Of a DNA stretch of 13,349 nt, positions 1 through 9,044 are shown one piece after another. The translations under genes were made by a program, and so were the position numbers. Below the pieces are notes generated by a model. That model searched no databases and was not told the origin of the DNA. It saw only the letters and a program-made list of their open reading frames with translations. Numbering within the stretch: the stretch's first letter is position 1; every line of letters starts with the position of its first letter. Source of the stretch: Candidatus Endomicrobiellum dinenymphae (GTDB lineage Bacteria > Elusimicrobiota > Endomicrobiia > Endomicrobiales > Endomicrobiaceae); assembly GCA_020328135.1 (NCBI GenBank), contig JAIXNA010000004.1:1-13349 (forward strand), given 5' to 3'.

Positions 1-307
1 TTACAGCTTTATCTAAATACTTATGCGACAAATTAGAAAAAACTTTAGATGATATGTTCTCGCCGTTAATTTTAATTCTTTCTTTAACATCAATCAAATG
101 TGGAGAAGTATATAATGCAGTTTTATATCCGCCTGCTTTTAAAATTTCAGATATGAAAACTGCCGTTGATCCCTTCCCGTTAGTGCCCGCTATATGTATC
201 GCTTTTATTGCATCATGCGGGTTTCCCATGCTTTCAAAAAATCTCTTTATTCTTGAAAGACCTGGCGTCATATCTTTATATTCTTTTAGACTTTCAAAAA
301 ATATCAT
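1..307 (-). CDS. folC: Folylpolyglutamate synthase / dihydrofolate synthase, N-terminal part (cut by the window edge)
   Basis: The first 102 codons are visible; the rest lies beyond base 1. FolC adds glutamate to folates and, in many bacteria, to dihydropteroate, in the cytoplasm. The visible part has the family's N-terminal signature IHIAGTNGKGSTA (about residues 38-50), which is the Mur-ligase-type ATP-binding loop. It is followed by the substrate-side motif YTSPHLIDVKERIKING. The ATG at 305-307 overlaps the accD stop as ATGA, so translation is probably coupled to accD. The accD-folC order is also known from other bacteria, including E. coli. Seen: motifs and overlap. Inferred: the full-length product, and whether it is mono- or bifunctional, which cannot be judged from this part. 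Confidence 0.93.
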   Translation of the reverse strand, partial: MIFFESLKEYKDMTPGLSRIKRFFESMGNPHDAIKAIHIAGTNGKGSTAVFISEILKAGGYKTALYTSPHLIDVKERIKINGENISSKVFSNLSHKYLDKAV

Positions 308-1116
308 TTTTTAGAAAAAAATTTTAAAAATTTGGCAAGTACGTCGCTCATATCTTTTCTTTCGACAACAATATCAATCATGCCATGTTTTTTTAAAAAC
401 TCTGCAAGTTGAAATCCTTCAGGAAGCTGCTGTCTGATTGTTTCTTCAATAACTCTGGGGCCAGCAAAACCTATTAAAGCCTTAGGTTCCGCTATATTTA
501 CATCGCCAAGCATTGCATAACTTGCAGCAACGCCGCCCGTTACGGGATCCGTCAAAACAGAAATATATGCAAGTCCGTTATCGGCAAGCTTTGCAAGGGC
601 TGCGCTAGTCTTGCCCATCTGCATAAGAGACACTATGCCCTCCTGCATCCTCGCTCCTCCAGAAGCAGAAACGATAATTACAGAGCATTTTTTTTTCAAA
701 GCTCTTTCCACAACCCTCACTATTTTCTCGCCAACTACAGATCCCATACTGCCACCCATAAACGAAAAATCCATAGCGGCGATAACAACATCATACCCTC
801 TAATTTTTGCCTCGCCCGTAACAACGGCATCATTTGCTTCAGTATCTTTTATTTTATCGGCATATCCAGGAAAATTTAAAAAATCCACGGATTTAATGTT
901 TGCGCCAAATTCTTGAAAACTTCCATCATCTACAGTAAACTCTATTCTCCTACGCGCGGCAAGTCTCGTATAATAACCACACTTTGGACATATCATAAAA
1001 TTTTCTTCAAAATCTTTTTGTAAAAGAATTTGATCGCACTTCTTGCATTTTGTCCAAATTCCCGCGGGAAGTCCTTTTTTTTCAGACATATTTTCAACTA
1101 TCGTTTCTGTTGCCAT
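304..1116 (-). CDS. accD: Acetyl-CoA carboxylase carboxyltransferase subunit beta
   Basis: A 270-aa protein. With AccA it forms the carboxyltransferase that moves CO2 from biotin-BCCP to acetyl-CoA, giving malonyl-CoA for fatty acid synthesis. The N-terminus carries the bacterial AccD zinc ribbon with four cysteines (C24, C27, C43, C46). The crotonase-like carboxyltransferase fold follows, with GGSMGSVVGEK (121-131), SGGARMQEG (152-160), GGVAASY (194-200) and a C-terminal IGFAGPRVIEETIRQ. The length is a little below the usual 280-300 aa, mainly at the C-terminus, and no key motif is missing. The ATG at 1116 has a strong Shine-Dalgarno GGAGG (1125-1129) with an 8-nt spacer. Its stop overlaps the folC start; kdsD ends 48 bp upstream, so the three are likely cotranscribed. 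No accA is in view. Confidence 0.97.
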   Translation of the reverse strand: MATETIVENMSEKKGLPAGIWTKCKKCDQILLQKDFEENFMICPKCGYYTRLAARRRIEFTVDDGSFQEFGANIKSVDFLNFPGYADKIKDTEANDAVVTGEAKIRGYDVVIAAMDFSFMGGSMGSVVGEKIVRVVERALKKKCSVIIVSASGGARMQEGIVSLMQMGKTSAALAKLADNGLAYISVLTDPVTGGVAASYAMLGDVNIAEPKALIGFAGPRVIEETIRQQLPEGFQLAEFLKKHGMIDIVVERKDMSDVLAKFLKFFSKK

Positions 1117-1164
1117 TTATTTTTCCTCCGGACTGCATCGTGCTTTATACTGCCAATTTAATAC

Positions 1165-2130
1165 TTACGAAATACCTTCAGCCAACAAATCGCCCTGGTC
1201 CAAAATACCTAAAGGTTTTTTATTCTTCCCTACAACAGGAATATTGTCTATCTTACGCTTTTTTAAAATTTCAGCCGCCTCAACAGCCATCATTCCAGGA
1301 GTTACAACCATGGGATTTTTTACCATGACATCTGTTATCTTCTTTTTTAATATCTTCTCATCGTGCTGAAGATGCCTGCGTAAATCGCCATCTGTAAAAA
1401 AGCCTATTATTTTACCTTTTGCATCAACAACGCTCGTCGCGCCAACCCTTGTGCCTGTCATGACAAGAAGAGCGGATTCTACTGTCGCAGTTTGCTTTAC
1501 AACAGGATTTTGTCTGCCTTTTCTCATTAAATCACTTACCTGCATTGTAAGTTTTTTGCCTATCGCGCCCAAAGGATGAAGCATTGCTAAATGCTCTTTC
1601 TTAAAACCTTTTAAATGTGAAACTGTAAGAGCCAAAGCATCGCCCATTGCAAGCATTGCAGTAGTTGATGAAGTAGGCGCAAGATTATACGGGCAAGCCT
1701 CTTTTTCTACACTGCAATTAATAATAGATTCGCTATTTTGCCATACTTGCGCTTTAGTTTTGCCAGTCATTACTATAACTTTAATTTTCATTTTGATTAA
1801 AACAGGAATAACTTTTTTTATTTCTTCCGTTTCACCGGAATAAGAAAGCATCATTATAACGTCATCTTTTATAAGCATTCCCATATCGCCGTGTAAACCT
1901 TCGGCCGGATGTAAGAACATAGACGGAATACCTACAGAGGACATTGTTGCGGAAATTTTTCTGCCTATAAGACCTGATTTTCCAAGTCCCATAACAACAA
2001 CATGACCTTTGCAATTTTTCATCAAAGAAACAGCTTTATCAAAATTTGAATCTAAATGTTTTATTTGTTCTTTTACGGCCTGAGCTTCTGCTTTTAGAGT
2101 CTCTCTTGCTATTGTTTTAAATTTTTGCAT
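1165..2130 (-). CDS. kdsD: Arabinose-5-phosphate isomerase (KpsF/GutQ/KdsD family)
   Basis: Read from the ATG at 2130 this is a 321-aa protein, the usual family length. It interconverts ribulose-5-phosphate and arabinose-5-phosphate, the first step towards KDO of LPS. An N-terminal SIS sugar-phosphate domain shows MGLGKSGLIGRK (about 47-58), HPAEGLHGDMGM (74-85), SYSGETEE and APTSSTTAMLAMGDALA. HPLGAIGKK leads into two C-terminal CBS domains, the first containing FTDGDLRRHLQ (about 245-255). The frame stays open upstream to a TTG at 2223, but those 31 extra residues do not look like KdsD and instead match a decayed hisA end. A weak AAGGG lies before the ATG. Upstream is msbA, also an LPS-pathway gene, which supports the KDO role over a GutQ sugar-alcohol role. 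Confidence 0.93.
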   Translation of the reverse strand: MQKFKTIARETLKAEAQAVKEQIKHLDSNFDKAVSLMKNCKGHVVVMGLGKSGLIGRKISATMSSVGIPSMFLHPAEGLHGDMGMLIKDDVIMMLSYSGETEEIKKVIPVLIKMKIKVIVMTGKTKAQVWQNSESIINCSVEKEACPYNLAPTSSTTAMLAMGDALALTVSHLKGFKKEHLAMLHPLGAIGKKLTMQVSDLMRKGRQNPVVKQTATVESALLVMTGTRVGATSVVDAKGKIIGFFTDGDLRRHLQHDEKILKKKITDVMVKNPMVVTPGMMAVEAAEILKKRKIDNIPVVGKNKKPLGILDQGDLLAEGIS

Positions 2131-2315
2131 TTTTAACCCTTTTTCTAAAGACTCTTTAATAAAATGAAACCCTAAAAAATCAGCCGCTAGATTTGTAGCG
2201 TCAACAGTCAACCAAATCGTCAATAGTTTTAATGTCGCCTAAAACAATTATCTTCATACCTGTCGCAGACAATTTTTTAAGACCGCCAAAGTCCGGGCCC
2301 GTCAACATGAATTTA
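2131..2315 (-). pseudogene. hisA: Relic of hisA (C-terminal end, frameshifted)
   Basis: The spacer between msbA and kdsD holds two consecutive pieces in different frames that together resemble the last 65 or so residues of HisA, the ProFAR isomerase of histidine synthesis. Piece one (ATG at 2306-2308 to a TGA at 2201-2203) reads [20 protein letters not shown], then [13 protein letters not shown]. It corresponds to the HisA pattern DG-LTGPN...IASGG-S-DD, with the phosphate-binding SGG changed to LGD. Piece two, in the frame that runs on into kdsD, reads NLAADFLGFHFIKESLEKGL, like the HisA C-terminus GFIIGKALYEGK. There is no upstream HisA barrel: msbA begins at once. Seen: the reading frames. 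Known: the HisA pattern, from memory. Inferred: that this is decayed hisA. It could not make a functional enzyme. Confidence 0.62.
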
Positions 2316-4100
2316 TCAATCCTGCATAAACTGAAGTTTATAGAGATTCGCGTAACAACCGTTTAACGCTAGAAGCTCTTTATGCGTTCCTGATTCCACA
2401 ATATTTCCGGACTCAAACACATATATTCTATCGGCATTAATGATTGTGGATAAACGATGAGCTATCACTATTGAAGTTCTGCCTTGCATCAATTTCTCGA
2501 GACCTTCTTGAACCATTCTCTCAGACTTTGAATCAAGCGAACTGGTAGCTTCGTCCAGCAAAAGTACCGGAGCATTTTTTAACATAGCTCTTGCGATGGA
2601 AATCATCTGCTTTTGCCCACCGGATAAATTACCGCCTCTTTCGCCGACAATGGTATCGTATCCATACTCTTGTCTCATAATAAAATTATGCGCAGCGGCA
2701 TTTTTTGCAGCTTCTACAGCCTCTTCATCCGCTGCATTTAACTTACCCATCAAAATATTTTTCCTAATAGTATCGTCAAAAAGCACAACATCCTGCGACA
2801 CAAAGGCAATGTTATCTCTTAAAGATTTTATTGTAATATCTCTGATATCTTCACCATCTATTTTTACGCTTCCCTCTTTGACATCATAAAATCTCAATAT
2901 CAGGTTTATTAAAGTGGATTTTCCTGACCCGGCGGCGCCAACTATCGCAACTTTTTCACCTTCTTTTACTTCTAAATTAATACCGTGAAGAATTTCAACA
3001 TCCGACACATAGCTAAACTTAATGTTATCAACTTTTATAATACCCTTTCTTGCCTTAAATACTTTCGCGTTAGGCTTATCAACTATTTTAGGCATTTGAT
3101 CCATAATAGCAAACACGCGATCTATCGAAACAATACCTGTCTGCAAGCGCAAATTTAAATTTGCCAAAGACTTCATAGGCTGATATGCGGCAACTATAGC
3201 AATCAAAAACACTACAAAATCTCCAGTAGTAAGACTTCCGTGCACTATTCTGCGACCGCCGTATACAAGAGTGCCGGCTGCGGCAAAACCGCCAAAAAAT
3301 TCCATTAACGGACTTAAGATATTGTTATTTCTTGCCATCTTTACTTCAATGTTCGCTATCGCGTCGGCGCTGCCTCTTACTTTAGTTGATTCAATATTTT
3401 CCATATTATAAGATTTTACAATTTTAATTCCTTGGAACGACTGAGCAAGGATACTATACAAATTTCCGAATGAATTCTGTTGATTGCGAAAAATTTTTTT
3501 TATTTTTTTCCCAAAGTAAACTATTGGATAGAAGCCTATAGGAAAGAGTATAAACATAGTCGCAGCCATATCAAAACTTCTCCAAAACATAAGAGCAATT
3601 AAAAAAACCACAGAACAAGCGTCTCTAACAAGAGTCGTAACAGTGTTGATTATAACGTCTCTTATTATGTTTAAATCGCCCATAAAATATACAAGAAGAT
3701 TTCCTGAATTGTTTCTATGGAAAAACTCCACATCTTGAGCGATAAATCTATCATACAAATCGCCCTGTAATTTTCTTGTAAAATTTGCTCCCAATGTTGT
3801 CATGGTGACAGCCTGCATATATTGGGCAAACCCTTTTGCGCCAAACGCAACAATAACTTGACATGCGATTACAAAAAGAATATCTTTGTTCTTCTCTATA
3901 AATCCTTCGTCAAAAACAGGCTTAAGCAAACTGATAGACCAAGCATTTAACGCCGCATACACTCCCATAAAAATCATAGAAAGAGTCAAGAGCTTCCATT
4001 CAGGTAAAACATAACGAACCCACAGACGCTTCATTCTTTCGAAAGTCTCACGGCTTATATTGCTTAAAAACTGTTCTTTGATTTTTGAAAAAATCTTCAT
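2316..4100 (-). CDS. msbA: MsbA-type lipid A / phospholipid ABC exporter (permease-ATPase fusion)
   Basis: Read from the ATG at 4100 this is 594 aa, close to E. coli MsbA (582). It is a half-transporter that would dimerise in the inner membrane and flip lipid A-core. The first 320 or so residues are a six-helix type I exporter domain with the coupling-region residues [15 protein letters not shown]. The ATPase domain has Walker [10 protein letters not shown] (about 388-396), Q-loop [10 protein letters not shown], signature LSGGQ (492-496), Walker [13 protein letters not shown] and the switch AHRLSTI. An in-frame TTG at 4124 would add eight residues, but the ATG has AGGGTGA a few bases upstream and is preferred. 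The C-terminus [12 protein letters not shown] matches MsbA-type endings. The neighbouring kdsD supports an LPS role; a general multidrug exporter is the alternative. Confidence 0.88.
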   Translation of the reverse strand: MKIFSKIKEQFLSNISRETFERMKRLWVRYVLPEWKLLTLSMIFMGVYAALNAWSISLLKPVFDEGFIEKNKDILFVIACQVIVAFGAKGFAQYMQAVTMTTLGANFTRKLQGDLYDRFIAQDVEFFHRNNSGNLLVYFMGDLNIIRDVIINTVTTLVRDACSVVFLIALMFWRSFDMAATMFILFPIGFYPIVYFGKKIKKIFRNQQNSFGNLYSILAQSFQGIKIVKSYNMENIESTKVRGSADAIANIEVKMARNNNILSPLMEFFGGFAAAGTLVYGGRRIVHGSLTTGDFVVFLIAIVAAYQPMKSLANLNLRLQTGIVSIDRVFAIMDQMPKIVDKPNAKVFKARKGIIKVDNIKFSYVSDVEILHGINLEVKEGEKVAIVGAAGSGKSTLINLILRFYDVKEGSVKIDGEDIRDITIKSLRDNIAFVSQDVVLFDDTIRKNILMGKLNAADEEAVEAAKNAAAHNFIMRQEYGYDTIVGERGGNLSGGQKQMISIARAMLKNAPVLLLDEATSSLDSKSERMVQEGLEKLMQGRTSIVIAHRLSTIINADRIYVFESGNIVESGTHKELLALNGCYANLYKLQFMQD

Positions 4101-4225
4101 CTCATTCACCCTCAATCGCTCCAACTAATCTCTATATTTAATCATATTTTTTAGTTATTGTCTCCTTCTATATCTTTGTCAGACAAAACAAAAGTACAAA
4201 AATTTCCCGTCGCTGATTTGACATG

Positions 4226-6064
4226 TTAATCCAATTTTTTTATTAATTTTTGAAAACGTTCCGTTTCTTGTTCCAGTTTATCAATGCTGAAAGCAAGCTC
4301 TGTGTATAAATTCTCTATTTCAGATTTAAGAATCTTATTAAGTCTAGCTCCTTCCGACAGAAAATTAACATCGCCTTTTACAGAAGCAATAACAAGTCGC
4401 TCAGTATTTGAATTAAATTCTTTTTCTTTGACTGATATAGTTGTTTCAATAATCTTCATTTTTTCTTCTAACAGCTTTAAGATTCTTGATTTTTCTCGCA
4501 CTATTTCTGCGCGTACTTTCTTTATTTCATCTTTATTTTTAGATATTTTCTGAGAAACTTTAGTTTTTAATTTTGAACCCTCGTCTTCCCAACCGCTCTT
4601 ATCAAGGAAATTTTGATACGTTCCGTCAAAAACTGAAACTTGATCTCTATCAAAAATTATAAGTTTTGTCGCAACGCTATGTAGAATTTCTTCGTTATGC
4701 GTAACCATAATAACTGAACCTTGAAACTCATGAGTCGCATCTATTAGACTTTCACAAGATTCTATATCCAAATGATTCGTCGGCTCGTCAAGCAACAAGA
4801 GATGACATGGACTTGCTAAAATTTTACCGAGCAAAACCCTGCTTTTTTCGCCGCCGCTTAGAACCTCAATCTTTTTTAAAGCATCGTCGCCGCTAAACAT
4901 AACAGAACCAGCTATATTTCTTGCCCTTTGAGGCAGACATTTATTATCTGCGCTAAGTATTTCTTCATAAACTGTTTTTTGAGGGTTTAAATTTACGCTG
5001 TCAGACTGCGCAAAATATGCAGTTCTTAAATCTGGATGCTTTTTTATAACGCCATCGCGCGGCGACAACCTGTCTGCAATCAATTTTAAAAGCGTAGATT
5101 TCCCTTTGCCATTTTTACCTATAACACAGATTCTATCCTTTTTTAAAACATCAAAACTCAACTTGTTTATTAAAGGGTTGTCTTCTTGATAACCAAAAGT
5201 CAAATTATGCGCGCTAAGCATTTTTGCCGCATTAAAAGTTAAACTTGAAAAAGAGAAATCTAGATTTTCTATTTGCGTTAATTGCGTAAAATTTTCTTGT
5301 TTTTCTAAAGATTTAATACGCGACTGAACCATTCCTGCGAGTCTTGCTTTTGCTCTAAATCGTCTTATAAACAGCTCAGTCTGCTTCTTTTTCTTTTCAA
5401 CATTCAGTCTTGTTTTTTCGTATATTTCTTCTTCTTTTTCTATCTGATCATAAAGTTTTTGCGTATTGCCTTCAATTTTTCTTGCTTTTGTTCTGTGTAT
5501 TATAGCGCAGTGCGTTATAACGCTGTCCATAAAATTTCTGTCATGGGTTATAAGCATAAGCTCGCCCTTCCACGACCTTAAAAAATTGCTAAGCCATCTT
5601 ATAGCAACAATATCAAGATAGTTATTAGGTTCGTCAAGCATTAGCATATCTGCGCCGGACAACAACACTTTTGCAAGATTAATACGTATCTTATACCCGC
5701 CTGAAAAATCCATAGGATTTTTCAGCATATCGCTTGATGAAAAACCAAGCCCTGTAAGAATTTTCTTAGCTTTCCACGTTTCATCTTTTTCATCTTCAGA
5801 CAAAGCAAGACATGCTTCGCTAATAGCAGTGTTCTTTACAAAATTAATATGCTGTTCCAAGTACCCAAGTTTATAATTTTTAGGCATACTTATGGAACCG
5901 GAATCATGATCCATTTTGTTTAAAATCATTTTAAACAATGTCGTTTTGCCGTGACCATTCCTTCCTATAAGCCCAACCCTTTCTTTTGCATTTATGTTTA
6001 AGTTAAGATTATCAAATAACGCTCTGCTGCCAAACGATTTATTTAAATCAGCAATTTTAATCAT
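4226..6064 (-). CDS. ABC-F family ATPase (translation factor-like, two ATPase domains)
   Basis: A 612-aa soluble protein with two ABC ATPase domains and no membrane segment, the layout of the ABC-F class (EttA, Uup, YheS, YdiF and antibiotic ribosome-protection members). These bind the ribosomal E site or relieve stalled or drug-bound ribosomes. Domain 1: Walker [10 protein letters not shown] (34-42), signature FSGGYK (120-125), Walker [12 protein letters not shown]. Linker: a charged helical arm at about 208-255, as in the P-site tRNA interaction motif. Domain 2: GKNGKGKST (316-324), LSGGEKSR (402-409) and the canonical LDEPTNHLD (425-433). A Lys/Glu-rich, coiled-coil-like tail follows from about 500. 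The ATG at 6064 has AAAGGA a few bases upstream. It lies 15 bp after MATE-1, so the two are likely cotranscribed. The subfamily cannot be fixed by eye, so no symbol is given. Confidence 0.93.
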   Translation of the reverse strand: MIKIADLNKSFGSRALFDNLNLNINAKERVGLIGRNGHGKTTLFKMILNKMDHDSGSISMPKNYKLGYLEQHINFVKNTAISEACLALSEDEKDETWKAKKILTGLGFSSSDMLKNPMDFSGGYKIRINLAKVLLSGADMLMLDEPNNYLDIVAIRWLSNFLRSWKGELMLITHDRNFMDSVITHCAIIHRTKARKIEGNTQKLYDQIEKEEEIYEKTRLNVEKKKKQTELFIRRFRAKARLAGMVQSRIKSLEKQENFTQLTQIENLDFSFSSLTFNAAKMLSAHNLTFGYQEDNPLINKLSFDVLKKDRICVIGKNGKGKSTLLKLIADRLSPRDGVIKKHPDLRTAYFAQSDSVNLNPQKTVYEEILSADNKCLPQRARNIAGSVMFSGDDALKKIEVLSGGEKSRVLLGKILASPCHLLLLDEPTNHLDIESCESLIDATHEFQGSVIMVTHNEEILHSVATKLIIFDRDQVSVFDGTYQNFLDKSGWEDEGSKLKTKVSQKISKNKDEIKKVRAEIVREKSRILKLLEEKMKIIETTISVKEKEFNSNTERLVIASVKGDVNFLSEGARLNKILKSEIENLYTELAFSIDKLEQETERFQKLIKKLD

Positions 6065-6079
6065 AATTCCTTTGCATTT

Positions 6080-7480
6080 TCAATTATCAAAAATATCCAT
6101 CTCTATGACGCGCATTTTTTTCCATTTATTGGATTTATATCTAAAATAAAAACTTCCGGCTAAAGCAATAACAGGAAGCAGTAAAAATCCCCAAGCCACA
6201 TATACTCCTTGCTTAAGAAGCGCCACATTAATATATGTCGGCAACACTACAAAACTTATAGAAAAAAGCAAAAGTCTTTTCATAACAAACATGGTATCGC
6301 CTGCTCCCTTAAGCGCTGATGCAAAAATTATATTTCCAGCATCAAACACAATGTATGCTGCTAAAATTATTAGAAGATGCACGACCATCGGTTTTATATT
6401 CTCTATTAAATCAACTTGTGCTCCGCCTGAAAACGGATAAATTAGCTGATTTGGAAAAAACACCAAAATAGCGACAACAAACGCAACGTATGTATATACA
6501 ATGTACGCCGAAGATCTCACGCTTACCTGCGCAAGCGAAGCTTTGTTTTTGCCCAAGTAGTTACCAACCATTATTGATGTGGCAATTCCACAACCAACGA
6601 TAGGCATAATAAACACGTGGTTAACGATTGAAACTATGTTACTGGCGGCAAGTTCGGGTCTATTGAGATTTCCGATAATAATCATAAAAATACCAAAACC
6701 TGCCGTATCAAAGAAGAAGTCTGCGCCACTGGGCATACCATAACGCAACAATCTTCTCATAAAAGAAAAATCCGGTTTAAAACATCTTGTATTATAAATA
6801 GCATTGTTCTTTTTAGACATAATCAATAAAACATAAATTATACATCCGGCAATTAAAGATATATTTGTAGCCAAGGCCGCTCCCGAGATACCCATTTCGG
6901 GGAAGCCAAATTTGCCAAAAATTAAACAATAATCCAAAACAACATTCAAAACAACGCCGCAAAGGCTAGCCAAAAAAACTACTCTAGTTTTCCCCCTTCC
7001 TGAATAGAAGCCAGCAAATGCCCCTTCGGCAACACACGGAAAAGCGCCATAACACAACACTCTGAAAAAATCGACTTCTTCACACGCGACAAGATAAGGA
7101 TGACCCACATTCATAAAAATGGCTTTAGAAAAAAACGAAATAAACAAAACTATTAAACCTGCTGCAAATGCCAAATAAATGCTTTGCCAAATCGCCGGAC
7201 CTATGGAACGATACTCTTTTTTGCCGTAGTACTGAGCGACAAAAACGTTTATATAGGAAAGCGTCCCAAAAAAGAAACACATGATCGCCCATGTTACGGT
7301 ACCTGCAGGCGACGATGCCGCAAAAGATTCTTGAGAATACCAAGAAAGGAAAGTTCTATCGGTAAAAAGTTGGACAGCTCCAATTCCAGTAGAAAAAATG
7401 AGAGGAACGGCTATTCCTAAAAACTCTTTATAACCGCCCGCAGCGTCATATTGTCTTTTTATATTTTTAAGTATATTCAT
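6080..7480 (-). CDS. MATE-family multidrug/cation efflux transporter (copy 1)
   Basis: A 466-aa integral membrane protein, very hydrophobic, with about twelve membrane segments in two similar halves. MATE proteins export cationic drugs, dyes or metabolites across the inner membrane using H+ or Na+ gradients. Family features include IAVPLIFSTGIGAVQLFTDR near the N-terminus, the loop FVAQYYGKKEYRSIGPAIWQ, FPEMGISGAALATNIS in the first half and SIMVGNYLGKNKASLAQ in the second. The ATG at 7480 starts MNILKNIKRQY. No strong Shine-Dalgarno precedes it; the 57 bp to the upstream paralogue are AT-rich. It is a clear paralogue of the next gene, so substrate divergence after duplication is likely. The substrate is not predictable from sequence. 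Confidence 0.9.
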   Translation of the reverse strand: MNILKNIKRQYDAAGGYKEFLGIAVPLIFSTGIGAVQLFTDRTFLSWYSQESFAASSPAGTVTWAIMCFFFGTLSYINVFVAQYYGKKEYRSIGPAIWQSIYLAFAAGLIVLFISFFSKAIFMNVGHPYLVACEEVDFFRVLCYGAFPCVAEGAFAGFYSGRGKTRVVFLASLCGVVLNVVLDYCLIFGKFGFPEMGISGAALATNISLIAGCIIYVLLIMSKKNNAIYNTRCFKPDFSFMRRLLRYGMPSGADFFFDTAGFGIFMIIIGNLNRPELAASNIVSIVNHVFIMPIVGCGIATSIMVGNYLGKNKASLAQVSVRSSAYIVYTYVAFVVAILVFFPNQLIYPFSGGAQVDLIENIKPMVVHLLIILAAYIVFDAGNIIFASALKGAGDTMFVMKRLLLFSISFVVLPTYINVALLKQGVYVAWGFLLLPVIALAGSFYFRYKSNKWKKMRVIEMDIFDN

Positions 7481-7537
7481 TTTATATTACATTTACTCTA
7501 CATTCAGATGAATTAGTAATTTTAATTATGTCTCTCT

Positions 7538-8938
7538 TTATCCGTCAATAACATCCATTTCTACAACGCGCATCTTTTTCCATTTATTTGATTTATACCT
7601 CAAATAACAACTACTCGCAAGAAAAATACTGTAAACCCATGCAAATATCCATGCAGCATATGCGCCTAATTTAAAAACTACAACAATTAAATATGTAGGT
7701 ATTATCATAAGAAATATCGAAGCAAATATAATTCTTTTTGCAACAAATGCCGTATCTCCAGCTCCCTTGATTGCGCTAGAAAAAACATTATAAGCTGGGT
7801 CAAATATCAAATATACTACAAACAATCTCAAAATATTTACAGCCATATGCCCAACTGTATCTATTGAGACCGCTTGCGCGCCAAATGAGAATGGCGCAAT
7901 CAGCAAACTTGGAAGCAACATAATGACAAACATCAAAATTGCAACATACGAATAGACAATTTGAAAAGCCGAACTTACGCCTATTTGCGCTACAGAAGCT
8001 TCATTTTTACCTAAATAATTACCAACAATAACTGACGTCGCTATATTGCCTCCAACAATAGGCATAAAAAGTATATGATATGCACTACAAGCTACATTGC
8101 TTGCGGTAAGTTCCGAAACGCCAATTGTTCCAATAATAATCATTAAAATGCTAAACGCTATAACATCAAAAAACACCGTTACGCCGTTTGGAAAACCATA
8201 CTTCAATAATCGCTTCATAAAAGTAAAATCAGGCTGCAATTGTCTTGTATTGTAAATATTTTTATTCTTTTTTCTTACAATTAAAAAGACGTAAGTTATA
8301 AACGTAATGACAAACGATATATTGGTTGCTAACGCCGCCCCTGTAATACCCATTTCGGGGAATCCAAATTTTCCAAAAATCAAAACAAAATCTAAAATAA
8401 TATTTGAGATAACACTGCATGCTGTTACACATAAAACTACCCTTGTTTTGCCCATGCCGGTATAAAAACCTGACAATGACGTGGCAGCAATGGCAAAAAA
8501 AGAGCCATAACACAACATTTTAAAATATTTTATTTCTTCAAGAGCTACAACGTTGGGGTGCCCTATGTTTGTAAATATCTGCTCTGTAAACAAAGAAAAT
8601 ACTAAGATGACAAAAGCCGCCACAACAGATAAATAAACGCTTTGCCAAACTGCAGGTCCTATTGAACGATATTCTTTTTTACCGCAATATTGCGCTACAA
8701 ATACGTCAACATAAGCAAGCGTATATAAAAAAAGAGAAACTAATCCATTAATACAACATCCAGCGGGAACGGAAGCTGCATAAGATGCTTGAGAATAATA
8801 TGAAAGAAAAATCCTATCCGCAAAAAGTTGAAAAGAGGAAACGCCCACGGAAACGCACAGAGGTATAGCTATTTTTAAAAACTCCTTATAGCCGCCTCTA
8901 ATATTATAGCGTCTTTTTATATTTTTAAGTATATTCAT
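7538..8938 (-). CDS. MATE-family multidrug/cation efflux transporter (copy 2)
   Basis: A second 466-aa MATE protein of exactly the same length as its downstream paralogue and, by eye, roughly 55-65% identical to it. Identity is concentrated in loops such as YGKKEYRSIGPA (here CGKKEYRSIGPA), GKFGFPEMGITGAALATNIS and IVGNYLGKNEASVAQ, and in the two ends: MNILKNIKR at the start and RYKSNKWKKMRV-EMD at the finish. Membrane segments have drifted more. The ATG at 8938 lacks a Shine-Dalgarno site; instead TATAAT lies eight bases upstream, suggesting a nearly leaderless transcript. As the first MATE gene of the row it may head its own transcript covering copy 1 and ABC-F. Seen: sequence similarity. 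Inferred: a tandem gene duplication. Confidence 0.9.
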   Translation of the reverse strand: MNILKNIKRRYNIRGGYKEFLKIAIPLCVSVGVSSFQLFADRIFLSYYSQASYAASVPAGCCINGLVSLFLYTLAYVDVFVAQYCGKKEYRSIGPAVWQSVYLSVVAAFVILVFSLFTEQIFTNIGHPNVVALEEIKYFKMLCYGSFFAIAATSLSGFYTGMGKTRVVLCVTACSVISNIILDFVLIFGKFGFPEMGITGAALATNISFVITFITYVFLIVRKKNKNIYNTRQLQPDFTFMKRLLKYGFPNGVTVFFDVIAFSILMIIIGTIGVSELTASNVACSAYHILFMPIVGGNIATSVIVGNYLGKNEASVAQIGVSSAFQIVYSYVAILMFVIMLLPSLLIAPFSFGAQAVSIDTVGHMAVNILRLFVVYLIFDPAYNVFSSAIKGAGDTAFVAKRIIFASIFLMIIPTYLIVVVFKLGAYAAWIFAWVYSIFLASSCYLRYKSNKWKKMRVVEMDVIDG

Positions 8939-8946
8939 ACTAGACC

Positions 8947-8952
8947 ATTATA
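8947..8952 (-). promoter_or_regulatory. Candidate -10 box (TATAAT) directly before MATE copy 2
   Basis: The minus strand reads TATAATGGTCTAGT and then the ATG at 8938. A start site 6-9 bases after a -10 box would fall at or within two bases of the ATG. The -35 region at normal spacing is poor. The same TATAATGGTC 10-mer sits in the same position before recG, which raises confidence that it is a real promoter element. Confidence 0.5.
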
Positions 8953-9044
8953 TCAAAAAAAGCGAGAGGGCGTCCGAAATGAAACAATGTTTTATAAATT
9001 CACAAGACTGTAAGAAAATCTGAGTGTTAAAAGAAATTATATAG

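Noticed and set aside
611..1369. Plus-strand open frames opposite accD and the end of kdsD
   Set aside because: They are antisense to well-recognised genes, lack ribosome binding sites and show no family resemblance.
4101..4124. TTG start for msbA giving eight extra residues
   Set aside because: The ATG at 4100 has a properly spaced AGGGTGA, and the extra residues overlap that site.
4151..4225. 24 sense codons in frame after the ABC-F stop (HVKSATGNFCTFVLSDKDIE...)
   Set aside because: Looks slightly protein-like but matches nothing I can name and is too short to call a relic.
8953..8985. GC-rich stretch followed by seven T on the minus strand between recG and MATE-2, as a possible recG terminator
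   Set aside because: No inverted repeat precedes the T-run, so no hairpin can form; it is more simply spacer upstream of the promoter.
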